Position numbers and translations under genes: made by a program. The notes under the pieces were generated by a model that saw only the letters and a program-made list of their open reading frames with translations, did no database searches and had not been told where the DNA came from. A stretch of 64,000 nucleotides of DNA, from assembly GCA_019054805.1 (NCBI GenBank), contig JAHQIY010000019.1:836001-900000 (forward strand), written 5' to 3'. Numbering within the stretch: the first letter of the stretch is position 1; the number at the start of each line of letters is the position of its first letter. This document shows positions 31,183 to 44,019 of the stretch, one piece after another. This stretch comes from Brachionus manjavacas. Its lineage: Eukaryota > Rotifera > Eurotatoria > Ploima > Brachionidae.

Positions 31183-31538
31183 TTATTTTGGTGCATCTTC
31201 TTTAGCTGGTCTACCTCTTTTTTTTGGTGCATCGTTAACCACTTTTTCTTTTTCTAAAGTTGATCTTTATTTCTTGCTGAGTGGCTGAGTTAAATTTGTT
31301 CATCATCACTTGAGCTGGCATCATCAGATGAATCATCTGATGCTATGCTTGCAATTGTTTCTATGTTTGCTTGTTTTAGATGGACTTCCTCTTCAAGTGA
31401 AACGGTATTTAGTTCCATTGGTATAGTTACAAGTTTTAGACGAGAAGTGTTTTCACTTTTATTAATCAACCAGATCATACTAAAATACTTGATAAGTAAT
31501 GAATCAGCTAAAATAACACTTCTAAATTTTCTTTTCAT
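31183..31538 (-). pseudogene. AT-hook-containing coding relic or small gene
   Basis: ATG 31538 opens an 82-codon frame ending in an acidic serine run (ASDDSSDDASSSDDEQI) at 31290. Just downstream in another frame, 31267-31183, is VVNDAPKKRGRPAKEDAPK then a stop. The KRGRPAK core is a canonical AT-hook, which binds the minor groove of AT-rich DNA. The two parts may be one gene separated by a frameshift or an unrecognised intron. A similar AT-hook relic lies at 60143-60240, so a transposon origin is possible. Confidence 0.4.
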
Positions 31539-31559
31539 TTTCTTTAATTAAGTTAAGAT

Positions 31560-31960
31560 GGCAAATAATTTATTCATTTAAAATTTTTTTAAATTTGTTA
31601 TGACCAAAGCTGGAAAATATTTCCAAAATTTTCTTTCATTGCTTTTTTAGGGTACAGAGCACATTTTAGGTAAAATACTTTCGAAAAATAGTAGAACAAT
31701 GAATATATAAGGTTATGGTTTGAAAATGACCATTAGTCATCCTCAAACTGAGCAAAATTATTAATGCGCTATGGTAACATGTAGAATCTATAAGACTTTC
31801 CAAGACAATTGAAGTGAAAGATGCTGGTCTTAATGTTGCAGCTAAAATGTGCCCTATTCCAAAAATTACTTTTGATTAGATTATTTGCTTTCGTTAGAAT
31901 CAGATGTTGGAAAATTTATTTAAAATTAAAAAGCAAAAAGATTAAGTGGATTTTTTAATT
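31560..31960. other. AT-rich spacer
   Basis: No supportable feature. Confidence 0.45.
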
Positions 31961-32525
31961 AGTAGTAGTAGTAAAATAAACTGCAACTTGATCTGATGTT
32001 TTCTTAGTTAGGAAAATTAAAAGCTTTCTTGATCATTCCTAAAACTCTATTTGCCTTAGCAGTACAATTTTTCACTTGTAAGTCCCACTTAAAGTCGTTT
32101 TGGATATAAATACCGAGGTCTTTCTCACAAATCGACTTTGCCAAGGGTTGTCGACCCAAACTCTCTGACTTAATTTCATAGTCAAACCTTGTGTTTGAAT
32201 AACCAAAGTGTACAACTTTACATTTATCAGTATTAAGTTGAGTAGACCAATTTGATACTTTGTCTAAGTCCCCCTGAAGCTCTATCAAAGATTGGAAATT
32301 TTTAATGACAGAAATAATCTTCGTATCATCAGCATAAGCTTCACAGTTTGACTCAATCATCTCTAACATGTCATTAATGAAGATGACAAAAAGAATAGAT
32401 CCTAAAACCGAACCTTGAGGTACACCACTTGTTATTTCAGCCCATTGTGAAGATGATTCTCCAAGTACCACTCTTTGTGTGCGCCCCGTTAAAAATCCAT
32501 TGATCCAAAATCTAATTGATTCTTT
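31961..32525 (-). mobile_element. LINE fragment with RT catalytic core (YADD), minus strand
   Basis: The minus-strand frame from about 32520 reads IRFWINGFLTGRTQRVVLGE, then SGVPQGSVLGSILFVIFIND, then EAYADDTKIIS (RT motif C, YADD intact), NTDKCKVVHFG and KDLGIYIQNDFKWDLQV. It is cut after KKAFNFPN at 32004. The 3' end on this strand is a (TAC)n run at about 31961-31975, the same tail as the LINE ending near 45360. Both the 5' part and the ORF2 C-terminus are missing, so it is internally deleted and dead. Confidence 0.85.
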
Positions 32526-34339
32526 TATGCAAAAAAGCAGGGTTTAAATCAAACATTTTAAACATTTTAAGAGCTAATGTTTCCTTTTATATTACTGTTA
32601 AACCAAAATTACCTCCTCCCGAAAATATTCAAAAAGATAAAATGTTGTTAAACTCAAAATCAAAAATATACCAAAATATACCAAAAAATAGCATAGAAAT
32701 AGCAAACAGTCCATTCGTATTTATTTTAAATAAATTTTTTTTATTAAAATTACCTTTTTCGATTCTTTGTAAGAACACTGAGAATACTTTAGAAGATTGT
32801 GAATTTTTCTTTAGACAATTTATACTAGACTGAGATTTTTAAAAGTATGGTTAAACAACTCTAACAAATTTTATCAATAAAAATCATCTTCCAGATATTT
32901 TTTTAGGGGTTGTGAAGTTAGTTTCAAGTTGATCTTTTCAATCCAGAAAAACCTGAATAACTTTTTTACTAAAAGAGATAATTTAGTTCTGTAAAATGTT
33001 TAATTATAAGCAAATTTGCTTAATGCAGTAAAATAAGTCTGTAAAATACTCTGCAATTTTCTGTATTTTGCACGCCATTTAAAAGTAAAGTGTGCAATTA
33101 TTTTTATAATAAAAAAGATATTCAAATTGTTCTCAATTGAAACGACCGAATTGAAATGAACTTCACAACGCCATATTTTAACTGGTGATGTATCAATTAG
33201 AGATGTCAAAATTACTTTATTTGATGGTATCAGCAATCGAAACCGATAAATAAATACTTAAATTACTTTTGAAAAAATAAAAAAACCATTTAAACAAAAA
33301 AATGTTTTTATTTTAAAAAAAAATATTAGCATTTTGATAATACTAAAAGTATCGAAGTATTGATTCAAATACTTCTGATACTTTTCTGATAGTTTTCTTA
33401 AACTTAAACATTTTAAAATGAAAAATTGATTGACAAATATCTGAATATCAAGACTTCTTTAAATTTAGAAAAAGTATCGAGTTCTAGAATTGGAATTTTT
33501 TCAAATGATACCTCCGATACCATGATACATTTTGTAGCAATTTTGTTACATCTAAAAAATAAAGGATTAATTATAAAGCTATCTTATTTAGTTCATTAAA
33601 TTGAAATTTAAAATAGTTCAAAAATTAATTTAAATAAGTGTTTGTTATGTTAATTTTTTTTAAATTTTCAGAGTATCAATGGTTTTATTAATTTTAGATA
33701 ATTTGACGCTTTAATCTATCATTTTAATTAATTTAAAATAAAGCATCTGTTTAATTACTTTCTCTCGTTGCTTTCTTAGAAGTAAAGTAATTTTGAGATC
33801 TCTAGTATTAATTAATAGAAAAATTTAACTCGTAGAAAATTAATAAAATCAAACAAAACTCAAGGAGTTATATTCTACAAGAAAATTATTTAATAGAAAT
33901 ATACCCACCGAATTTTTTCTCATTTAAATAATTCAAAAATTTTTATAGATAATTTTTTTAAAAAAGAGTATAGAATTTGATTAAATTAACTTAAATTAAA
34001 TTAAATAAAGTTGTTTTTAAGAAATAATATTAAATGCATTTGACAAGTTTTTTTTTTTTATTTAACTTTTTTGAAATTTTGAAATTACGTTGTTTTATTA
34101 AAACTCAATACTTAACCATGTAAAAATTAGAAATATAATTACGCAATTATTTTTAGAATTGTAAAATAGAAAAAAAATTGACATTTGCAAGATTAATAAA
34201 ATAAATAAAAAAGCAATTCCGGAAATTTATTTTTTTTAAATTAATGTAAAAAATTCAAACATTTTGCCAATTTTTTGTCCTTTAAAAAAATGACGTGAGA
34301 CTAAATTATGAAAAAAAATTCTATGTTTTTTCAATAATT
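32526..34339. other. AT-rich gene-free stretch
   Basis: The 105-codon plus frame at 32516-32833 and the minus frame at 33000-33236 show no motif and are AT-biased; I do not support either as a gene. No clear repeats. Confidence 0.4.
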
Positions 34340-34535
34340 TTTTTTTATTTATTTGTTAATCTGTTCCTTCAGAATAAAGTAATAAAAAAAAATAAATAAA
34401 TAGAAAAATTTTTTAGGCAGATATTCAATACATGAATTATTTTCTACATTTTTTCTATTAAAAATATTCCATAAAAACAATTATTTCTTTATTTATTTTA
34501 TCTATAATTTATACTGCACCTCATAGGCGACCTAA
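34340..34535 (-). mobile_element. Short LINE 3'-tail relics
   Basis: On the minus strand, TTATTCTGAAGGAACAG near 34370 resembles the LINE tail at 27575, and CGCCTATGAGGTGCAGTATA followed by (AAATA)n near 34490-34530 resembles the tail at 25830. No coding sequence remains. Confidence 0.3.
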
Positions 34536-34890
34536 AAAAAAATAATAAAATTAAATTATTTAAGTTGCTGATTTATGAAAAAATTTACATGAATTGAACA
34601 TTTATAAAGAAAATTTTTTTCTCTTTGATTAATTTTCAAGCATCACCTTAAATTTTCCTTACAAAATTAACTAAATTAAATTCAGTCGGCGCCTGGAGAT
34701 AATACAACACGTGTTGAAATACACAATGACAAGTACACCCAAATAGTGTTCTATGACCACATAACAAGAAGAAAAACATAAGAAATAAAAAAAATTTTAT
34801 TAACAAATTTTTAAATAAAATTGGAAAAAAACGAATAAATTTAAATCTCAACTGTTTACTTTTTGGTCTTTGAACGGACTAGAATGGAAG

Positions 34891-35714
34891 CTACTCATTT
34901 AAATTGATGACTGTGCGCGCTTGATCAGACGAGTTTTCGTCGCCTTTGAATTTAGACTTGCAAGCGTTGACCTTGGGGTCCAAAGCGAACAGCTTTCGGC
35001 GCGAGTTCTTCAGCGCTTCTTCACTTATCGGCTGAATCAGGATAACCCTGTTGTATTGGCGCCACCTTAAACATAACTGAAAGTACATTTTGCACTGTAT
35101 GTACATAAAAACGCAGCCGCCCGTGAAACCAATCGCCACCACAATCAACTTGATCCAAAAGGCCCAGTCAAAATTGGACGATTTTATCTCCTCGGCGGTC
35201 CGCTCTATCAGCACATACAGCGACCATATGACACAAGTAATGGCTATGACATGAAAGGCTACTGAGCACAGGATTTTGCGCCTCTCTATGTGGTTCATGT
35301 CAAGCTTTTCCCAGTTTTTGAATGGCCTTATTTTTGTCTGCATTATAAAGTCGAATTTGCACAGCTCGCAGGATTTAGTGCCTATGAAAAAAAAATAAAT
35401 TTTTATTTTTTTAAACTTTGTACCCAGGTACCGTTGCTTTTGAGCCACTGCTGTAGACATGACTGATGCACGTAGCGGAGAGTGCCGGTGCAGTAACAAG
35501 GCGAGATTAAGTACTCCTCACTGGTCTCTTCACAGTGGCATATGCGGCACATCAGCGCCCAGCTATTCACACTGCTCTTGTCGTCTTGGCATTCGGCCTG
35601 AGTGCTGGCCGGCGCGCTCACTATCAACGGGTCTGTGTCGGCCAAAGTTGACAATTGTTGCTCTGAGTTTGGTTTGTTTGTGGTGTCGCTTTGGTTTATT
35701 AAACTGTCGCTCAT
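34891..35714 (-). CDS. MARCHF8: MARCHF1/MARCHF8-type RING-CH E3 ubiquitin ligase
   Basis: Two exons, 35714-35432 and 35381-34891, with a 50-bp GT-AG intron (phase 1), encode 257 residues. RING-CH finger at about 56-103: CRIC, CYC seven residues before HQSC, and CELC completed across the splice. The region after it is strikingly like vertebrate MARCHF1/8: [20 protein letters not shown], then [34 protein letters not shown], and [18 protein letters not shown]. Two membrane segments lie at about 131-153 and 167-190, with cytosolic ends. Vertebrate members ubiquitinate surface proteins and send them to lysosomes. A second donor, GTACAAAG, lies 9 bp further on and would insert extra residues after NGT; homology favours the first. 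MARCHF1 and MARCHF8 are vertebrate duplicates, so the symbol means the common orthologue. Confidence 0.92.
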
Positions 35715-36249
35715 TTTTGATAAGCATTTGAATTATATCATTTCTGTTCGGCTTCAGCTACTTCACTGTAAACAAAAAAAGCAAGGCAAAAATTGATTTT
35801 TTCGTTCGCTCTATCTAAAAAAAATATTTTTTTAGCTAAATTTAATGGCCATATATTCATTATTTATCATAATTTGCAACTAGATGGCAAGAGTCGGCAC
35901 GCGTACACCTTTAAGCCTGCATCCCTCTCCGATTTTATCATAATTGCCGACAAAAAATTATCAATTATCATAATTTGACTGGAGCATATGTTTTTAAGCT
36001 GCTTTGCGGCAAAATTTTTATTTTTCAATTTCTTAGTAATTGACTTGAATTTTTAAAATTTTTTCAAAATATTTTTTTTTCGATTACCAAAGCGGTCAGA
36101 AGACTATTTTTATGTCGCTTCAGTAGCCTGGTAGATAGGTTTTAAAAAAAGTTAAATTTAGCCCAAAAATGAAAAAATGGTACCAGAACCCCTCAAAAAA
36201 AATAACACAACAACCAAAAATTGAAATGAAATGATAAGAGAATCAGATG
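35715..36249. other. AT-rich upstream flank of the MARCHF8-like gene
   Basis: No recognisable promoter element or gene. Confidence 0.4.
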
Positions 36250-37110
36250 AAAAGGAATAAACTATGGGTTACTCGACAATGGTAGTAATATTAGCCACAA
36301 ATTGCTCAGATCTGAATTTGTCATACTTGTATTTGAATACGTTAGTTGAAGCTGCAGAAATGACAGAGCGAGGAAGCTCATTCCACACAGATGTTACTCT
36401 TTTAGTGAAGAAGTTTTCTCTGAACCTTGACAAACAGAGTTGCTTCTTGAGTCTGAATTTTTGGATCTTGGATCAGTGAAGGTGCATAGTGGAACAATAC
36501 TCTGTTTGCTGACAATTTTGAATAGATGAATTGCGTCACCTCTTCTCCTAGTACTTTAAAGCGTGAGTATGCCGATTTCTGCTAATCTGGATAGATACTT
36601 GAGATTCCTGAGACTATGCACTAGTTTGGTAGCTCTAGGTTGAACTTTTCTCTAGCCTGGCAATGTCTTTCTTTTGCAAAGGAATCCAAGCTGCAGTACA
36701 ATGTTCAAGATGTGGTCTTGCAAATGCAGAGTGGAGTCTTCTAAAGTTATCAGTCGTCCAGAATTTGAATGAGATTTAGAGGCGAGCAAGACCTCCATCT
36801 TCCCACTCTATTTGAGCTGGCTATTTATCATTATACCTAGATCCCTCTCCACCCGTCACTGCTCTAACACATTCCTTAGTGAAACATTAATTTTCTTGGT
36901 GAAAGGTGTTTGGGAGGTTATAATGGAGTTTTTTGGTTGAACTGCATGTGCCAAGTTTGGGTCGAGCGAGTTACGTGTGGTGGTGATAAGTTTGATAAGT
37001 TTGTTTCTGGTATGTTGTTATTGAAAATGATGGACAGTGTCGGTTCTAAGACAGAGCCTTGAGGGACATCACTAATGACATTCAATTAGAGCTAGTCTAG
37101 CCCACAGTTA
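36250..37110 (-). mobile_element. Decayed LINE, minus strand
   Basis: The minus strand has broken RT sense in several frames. Near 37080-37050 a VPQGSVLEPTL-like block is seen, and further on LHSAFARPHLEHCTAAWIPL then ARLEK, PRATKLVHSLRNLKYLSRL and RRRGD with frameshifts. The order matches LINE ORF2 from RT motif B to the C-terminal region, but the YADD segment is lost. Older and more degraded than the other copies. Confidence 0.65.
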
Positions 37111-38320
37111 CTCTTTAAATTTTTTGTTTTTTGTTTTGGATCCATAAAAGCATTCAAAATTAGGCTAAATTTGAATGAAAATAAATTTTTTATTTATTTT
37201 GAAATAGAATTGAAATTTGTTTGATAAGAGCCTTAACCACTTTATTTTTAGAAGCAAAAAAGATTAAAGTCCGTATCTTACTATCTTCCACCGATCTTGG
37301 TAGTCTTTGGTAGATTTGGTTTTTATGAAGATTCTTAATTGAGTTTGTTTAAAAAAACAAAAAAATGTGTCAGTTTAAAATATTCGAAATAAAATAAGTT
37401 AAAATTTACATTTAAGTATTTCAAATTAAATTTTACTAATTTTTTTTTATAATGATAAAGTTGAGTTTTAGAAAAAAATTAAATTTAGATTTGTATCATG
37501 AATTTTGGAACCAAAAACAAAAATTTAGCCAAAATCTAAAATTGGAATAACATTTTTCTATTGTTTTACCTTTAAACTGATGCAAATTTTGTATCACTTA
37601 AATTGAGTCTTTAAAATAACCAAGAAAAGCAATAAAAATAAATTTCTTTTAAAAATTGAAAATTGTAAAATGAACTGCTAAAAATCAAGTTATATTTTTA
37701 ATGTAAAGTTTGTAAACTTAAGATTAGATCAGAGTTGTTTTAAAGTCACAAGTCGTGACTTTGACTTGAATCAAACTTGATCCAAATCTTTAACTTTGAA
37801 AAAAGGAAAATCTAGAAAATTAGTGACACTAAATTTACAATTTTACTTTTTGTGGCTGATAAAAATTCGTTCACGTGATTGTAGATTTTTACTAAGGAAC
37901 TCGCACTGTCAAATATTTTTATTTTATCTATAGTAATTTCTTGCAACTAAACTCAAAAACTCTTCACAATTCAAACTTTTTCTGATTTATCAGAATCATC
38001 AGGATATTTATCTAGGAAATTTTTAAAATTTCGAATCCGATTTCTTTTTTAAAACAAACTCGTCACAAATATTTTTTTTTCATTTTCTCTTATTTCTTTT
38101 TTTAAAAGTGCTCTCAAAATTGTCTTTGATGGGTAAAATTGGTGAAAATTGCGGCATAGTTTTAGCTAGTTAAAAGTTTTCAGTAAAATCTACGATCACA
38201 TGATCGAATTTTTGACCAGCTCCAAGTATTTAAAAAAAATAGTCATTTAATGATAGTCTAATCATTTTATAATTTTTTTCATAATTTGAAATCACTTTCA
38301 AACATAAAAAAATAACAATT
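37111..38320. other. AT-rich stretch with one MITE half
   Basis: CAGAGTTGTTTTAAAGTCAC at about 37732 is one end of the AAGTC hAT-type MITE family; I cannot find its other end, so it is a solo or decayed end. Otherwise nothing supportable. Confidence 0.45.
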
Positions 38321-38322
38321 TA

Positions 38323-38493
38323 CAGTAGCGCTACGCCACATGGATTTTACGTAAATTTACGTCAAATTACGTAAATTTTACTTTTCTATCTTTACGTTAA
38401 TTTACGTAAATTTACTTTTTTTTACGTAAAATTACGTAAATTAACGTAATTTGACGTAAATTTACGTAAAATCCATGTGGCGTAGCGCTACTG
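38323..38493. mobile_element. 171-bp near-perfect hairpin MITE built of TTACGTAA sites, TA duplication
   Basis: The element begins CAGTAGCGCTACGCCACATG and ends with the exact inverse, flanked by TA on both sides (38321-38322, 38494-38495). CAGT ends with a TA duplication fit the pogo/Tigger group. The interior of each arm is a series of TTTACGTAAATTTACGTCAA-like repeats, with about eight TTACGTAA-type palindromes in total. The arms pair almost without mismatch, indicating a young copy. No coding capacity. Confidence 0.85.
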
Positions 38494-38495
38494 TA

Positions 38496-41400
38496 TATTT
38501 TAATATAATAAAATTAAATAATTTAAAATTAGCCAAAGATAAATGTCAAACAATCAAAATCCCCCTCGGTTTTAAATACACTACATTTGGTTTTTAAATG
38601 AATTTATGATACAATTCAAAAAGAAAAAAATTAAAGTCAAGTCAAATGATTAAAATTTGAAAATTTAAATTTTTTTTTTCTTACAAAGTTTTCTTTGTCA
38701 TTTCAAAATTATTAAATAGAAAGTTCAATAATTATTTAAAAGAGCTTGGAATTTGGCTAGTCAATCGAAAAATGAATGTCATTTTTTTATAAACTTTGGA
38801 ATGATTTTACCAAGCCTTTTCATGAAATTTTAAATTTATTTTCACCATTTTTAGTTCAGCTATTAAATTTTTCAAGCCAAAGTTATATTAATTGAGATCT
38901 TTGGGCTATTAGATATATCAAAACTTAAAAAATTTGTCATAAAATTTTTTGTTATGATATCTATATATAAAAAAATCCACTGATGATACCTCGAATCTCA
39001 ACGTCGTAATCTTAAAAAAGAAAAAATTATCAAAAAAGATTTGAATAAATATGTTCCACTGTTGGCTAATTTAGTAAGATGATATGAAAGAGCTTAAAAT
39101 TCTTTGGTTGGGAAATACCAACTATCTTCTCCAATTCCTATTTGATTTATGAATCATTAAGCCTTTAATTTTTTAATAATTTTCTCTAATATTATATTTA
39201 GAAAGACATTTAAGAAAAGTTGAAATCTTATTTTCACCTTTTTATTTGCCTAAAGTACATAGAAATGTGATATTGGTTTTTCTATTATTATTAATTTTTA
39301 TTATTATTAATTTTTTAACTATGTTCGAACAGCTTTTAGAAATAAACAATATTTCAAAGGTAATGTTTTTAATTTTTTTATGTCATTTATTAAAGATAAT
39401 TAAAAATGAAATCAATTTTTGCCTATATCTGAAATTAATTGAGTCTAATCCCAGTGGAATGTTGTACAGAATTAGTTGTCTTACAAACAGAAGAGGAAAC
39501 AAAAAAATAAATTATTTCTAAATTAATGTTATTAATAATAATACATCATTAAGCATTTAAAATTTTAATTTTTATTAACAATTTCACAACATCTGTTCAA
39601 GCACAGTCACGTCTTTCATTCACTCAGCAAATACTCTCAAGACTTTAGTGAATTAAATAAGAAAATAATTTTTAATTTTTTTTTGTATTTCATTACCAGT
39701 TTGGAATTCTCATTCGGAGATTTGATCCTATGTCAATTTGAAGAGAAAGACTTGGAAAATTTTTGGAGAATGATATTTATTTTTGAAAATTTCTTTTTTC
39801 ATTCTTTACTCTTTACTAAATAAAATAAAGTCTACCAATTTTGATAATTAAAATTTGGATAGTAATATTTTTAATTTTTAGAAATAAATGTCACACGATT
39901 AGTATTCATTTTAGTACAATCTAAACAAAGTGATAAATATGTAAATTGACAAGCAGCTAAAAAATCCTATCATTAAAAGTACTCTTTAGATCTTTTTTTG
40001 ACAAATAATTCTTTTGGTAAAAATCTAAGACAATATTAATAATAATTATTTGATTAGTATTAAAATGATTTTTTTTAATTTTCGTGTTTTACCAAATAAT
40101 TCGGAAATAAGAATTTTTCTCTGTTTGATAACACAACGAACTTGGAAAATTATCACGTTTTCTCCGTAGATGAACTTCAATATGCATTTTGATCATGTTC
40201 ACATAAACTTAGAACAAGAATTTATTTTCTAACAAATATTTATGTCTCACTCAAACTAAATATAAAAATAAACTCAAATCTAAAAGATTAGAAGATTGTA
40301 TGATCATTTGTTGTGTTAATTTCATTTTAAAATGAAGTTAAATGATGCAAAATTAATTTTTACCAAATGAAAAAGTTATTTTTATTCTTTTAATCTAAAA
40401 AATATTTGTGTTGAAACATAAACCAACTTCCTTATTTGCGATCAATCACACTAGAATAAACTTAAAAAAGCTTTTTATTTTTAGAGTATCTTTCATTGTT
40501 TAAACTTGAATTTTCGCCTAATACGATTAACACTAATTGAAATTTTGAATATTTCAGCATTTGTCCTGGTTCTATTTACATTAGCACAATATGAAAAGAT
40601 GACTTTTTAATTTTAGTCAAACAAGAAAATTTGTAAATAAATTTTAATTGATCGTTTTTGTTTATTTTTTTTAATTGCTCAAAAAAAACACATTTATTCT
40701 AATTAATAAATCGAAAATAATATTTTTTTCCAACTAGGTCTAGTTGATAAAACTGTTTAAACAATTGAGAAATTTTTTACAAATTTTCTTAATATCTTTA
40801 TATAAAATTATAGTCATTTATAAAAAAAAAATGGAAAAGGAATTTAGTTAATTAAGCAAAAAAGATTTACGAACAATTCGAATTCGACTCGATTGTTTTA
40901 AAGTTCATCAAAAATCTCATTGTATTTTAATTATCATTTTTTTACATTAAGCTTTGATACATTGAATTACAAAAAATGATGAGAAATAAATTGAGATTTC
41001 AATCGATAAAGCTTTTTATTTTTGGTTATTTGAAAATCTAATTTGAATTATGTTAGTCTTTAAAAAATTCTAAAAAATTTGTTAATTATTCTAAAATTAG
41101 TGGTTTCGATAGAAAAAATATTCATTCTTTTTTTTTTAAAAATAGAAAACTATAAAAACTATTTTTTCGATAAACTCCAGCGATATTACGAATAATTAAT
41201 AAATTTAAAATAAATGAAACCTTGTAAAGACTCATAATTTACAGAAAAAAAATTAAATGAAATCTAAAAAAAAAATAAAAGCATAACAGCTTTAAATTTA
41301 GTAAATTTCTTTGAAAATTTTTAGTTTAATTTATTTCAAGAAAATTACGCCAGGTTAAAGCGATAATAAAAATTGAAAAATTTAATTTTTAAAATAAATA

Positions 41401-42257
41401 ATTAAATGGTTACTTTTTTTAAATTTTTTGAATTATCTAAAAATATGTTAAGAAAATAATTATCAAAATTGTTTGATTAATGATAGTAATAAAATTTACT
41501 TGAAAAAGTGCGCACTTTTTGAAAAAATTTCCGCTTTCTGATTAACCAGCAATCGATAGTCCTAGTTTGAGTTCTATAAAAATAAAATTTCGAATTAAAA
41601 AGAAGAAAAGCTAAGTTTAGTCTATTCCCTTAGGCAATTTCTTACCAAAAATAAAATAAAGTAATATTAGCTTACTGAAAAGCTAGATGTTCTGATAAAA
41701 GATTGTTGATTTTAGTTGAAGAACATTCGAAAAACTCATACAATCCTAAATTGAGTAAATATTTAATTGCATTTCCTTAAGTGAAATAATCTTAAAAAAA
41801 ATTTATAAAATTAAACAAATAATTCGCCTGACAAATTTATATTTTTTGGATAACATTTTTAGTAGAATGAAATGAAAAATATAAAATAAAATCCTTAAAA
41901 ATTGATAAAAGTATAGTTAGCAGAATAATTATTATTTAATAGTTTAACACAAGCGTTTCAGAAAATATATTTTTTAATTTTTTAGTTGATTATGTTTAAA
42001 TTCAAATTTATTTTTAAATTTTAATTAAATTTGAATTTTTATTCAAAGTCACAGTGAATTTGGGGAAGAATTGTACAACATAAAAATTCCGTTGTCCCTA
42101 AAACCCAGATCCGGATTTTCGCCATCTAAAATGCAGATTTTTTTTTAAAATAAAATCAGCTTAAAAATTAAAAATTTTAGGATTTGAATATTTATGTTAA
42201 ACTAACAAGATTTTTGTGTTTGTGAATTATTTTAATTATATTTAGTATATTGTACAA
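38496..42257. other. Long AT-rich gene-free stretch
   Basis: About 3.8 kb with only low-complexity frames. A frame at 39246-39521 contains LPKVHRN, faintly like an RT-finger motif, but nothing around it supports that. I see no gene, RNA or clean repeat. Confidence 0.45.
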
Positions 42258-43675
42258 ATGCACAATTCTTTATTTATTATTGGTGACAGATTATCAGTCA
42301 AAAAAGCTTACCCAAAATTAAAAACCTTAGATAAAGAGTTCTATGCGGACAATATAGAACCTGCTAAAAAAAGTATTGGGCCTATGGAGTTTCGGAAATA
42401 AAATAAGGAAAATTTTCCTAATCTTTATCTGATTTTCTTTAAAAATTTTGTGAAAAAGTTCCATCAGAATTACTTTTTTCTTGTGCCGAGTATATTTTAA
42501 GGGACCGCCTTAATAAAATAAATCCAAATGGAAAAAAAGTTGTGTTGATTTTTCGAAATCTGACACAAATTGTCAATAGTTTGCAAAAAGCAACAGTTTT
42601 CAATTTTTTTTTTTGAATATTTTTAAATTCAAATTTATATTTAAACTTTTTTATTTTTCAAATTTTAATTCGAATATTTCAAAGATTCAATTTTTTAATT
42701 AAAACAAAAAAATTTTTAATTATATTTTTCAAATTTTATATATTCAAATAGTATAATCGAATTTTATTTTCATTCGAAAGGTTATTTATTCAAATATCAA
42801 TTCGAATATTCATATTCGGTTTCATTTCTAAATTTTCTTCTCAAATAGGTACTTTTAATTTAAAAGACAAAAATAGTTAAGTGTTTATGGTAAAATTAAA
42901 GCCAAATTGGAAAAAAATCTCGCAGATGTTCCTGTTGTGGGCATTGTGAATTTAAATACAACAATTTCAATACAAAATTTAAATTCTTAAAAAAAAATTT
43001 GGATTTTATACCAAAGATTTACTAATTTTTAAAAGGTGAAACAAACAATGTTTCATTTAGCAGTCCAGTTTAAAGAAAAAATTTAAAGTAACATTTGCCA
43101 ATAAATTGATTAATTTGATTCAAATTGTATATTAATTTAGGATTGAAAAATAAAATTTTTATAATTGTAACCACCTGATTCAATTGGCGATGACATAATT
43201 TTAACATTTAAATAAAATAAATTTACAAAGAGAAAATCAATCTCAAAATATTGATATTTTATTTGATTATTAATATTTCCCTGTTAATTAAAATTAATTT
43301 TTTCTTGTTGAGCTTTTGTTTCATGTTGTTTCATCATCAAATTTTTAAATTTAAATTCAGTCGATTTTGATCAATGAAAAAGATTTTATTTTTGTAATTT
43401 TTGGAAGGTTTGTATGAATATTCACAAGCCCCAGTAGTGGAAGTTTTGGAAGAAGAAGTAGATGCTATTACTTCAATTTCCTCGATTTCTTTGAGAAAGA
43501 AAGACAGGCGTTTTTTTTATATCTAATTTTGTTGAAAAAAAGTTTGATTTCAATTCAAAAATTACCCAAGACATGTTAAATACAATTCTTGATGCCTTAA
43601 ACTTTGATTTTACAAAATATGAAAAACAATTTAATCCAGATGCATTTATTAAAAATTTTTAAAGTCATAAAAGAA
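42258..43675 (+). pseudogene. Unrecognised decayed coding region
   Basis: Discontinuous coding sense on the plus strand. ATG 42258 begins MHNSLFIIGDRLSVKKAYPK, continuing to IGPMEFRK and a stop. About 42480-42600 reads SCAEYILRDRLNKINPNGKK then VVLIFRNLTQIVNSL. About 43405-43675 reads LEGLYEYSQAPVVEVLEEEV and, after a frame change in a T-run, NFVEKKFDFNSKITQDMLNT and ALNFDFTKYEKQF then a stop. The composition is more protein-like than the surroundings but I recognise no family. It may be one broken gene or an old transposon; the first block has a degraded relative at 45540-45660. Confidence 0.3.
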
Positions 43676-44019
43676 AAATTGTTATGATTAAATATTATGA
43701 TAAAAATCAAATTTATTTTAAACAATAAAATTGGGTTTTCAATTTCAAGGTTAATCAACAGGCAAGTGTCCATGCCTCAAGAGACTGATCAATATATTAA
43801 AATGGATTAAAAAAATAAAAAAAAATAAAAATTGATTAGACTTATGGATTTAATAGTCATTTGAAAAATTTAACAAGCAATTTAAGTTAAATAATTCAAA
43901 TTTGGAAAAAAATCTAAAAAAATTAAGTGAATTAATAACTTGTGAAAATTGAAAGCTTTAATGATGAAAACTTCAACATTTATTTTTACTTTTGAAATTA
44001 AATTCGAAAATTGTCTGTT

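Noticed and set aside
32516..32833. 105-codon plus-strand frame
   Set aside because: No ATG at its start, no domain, AT-biased composition, and it overlaps the edge of a minus-strand LINE.
39246..39521. 91-codon frame with LPKVHRN, faintly like a Penelope-type RT motif
   Set aside because: Starts with TTG, is low-complexity Ile/Leu/Phe, and no other RT motif lies nearby in any frame.
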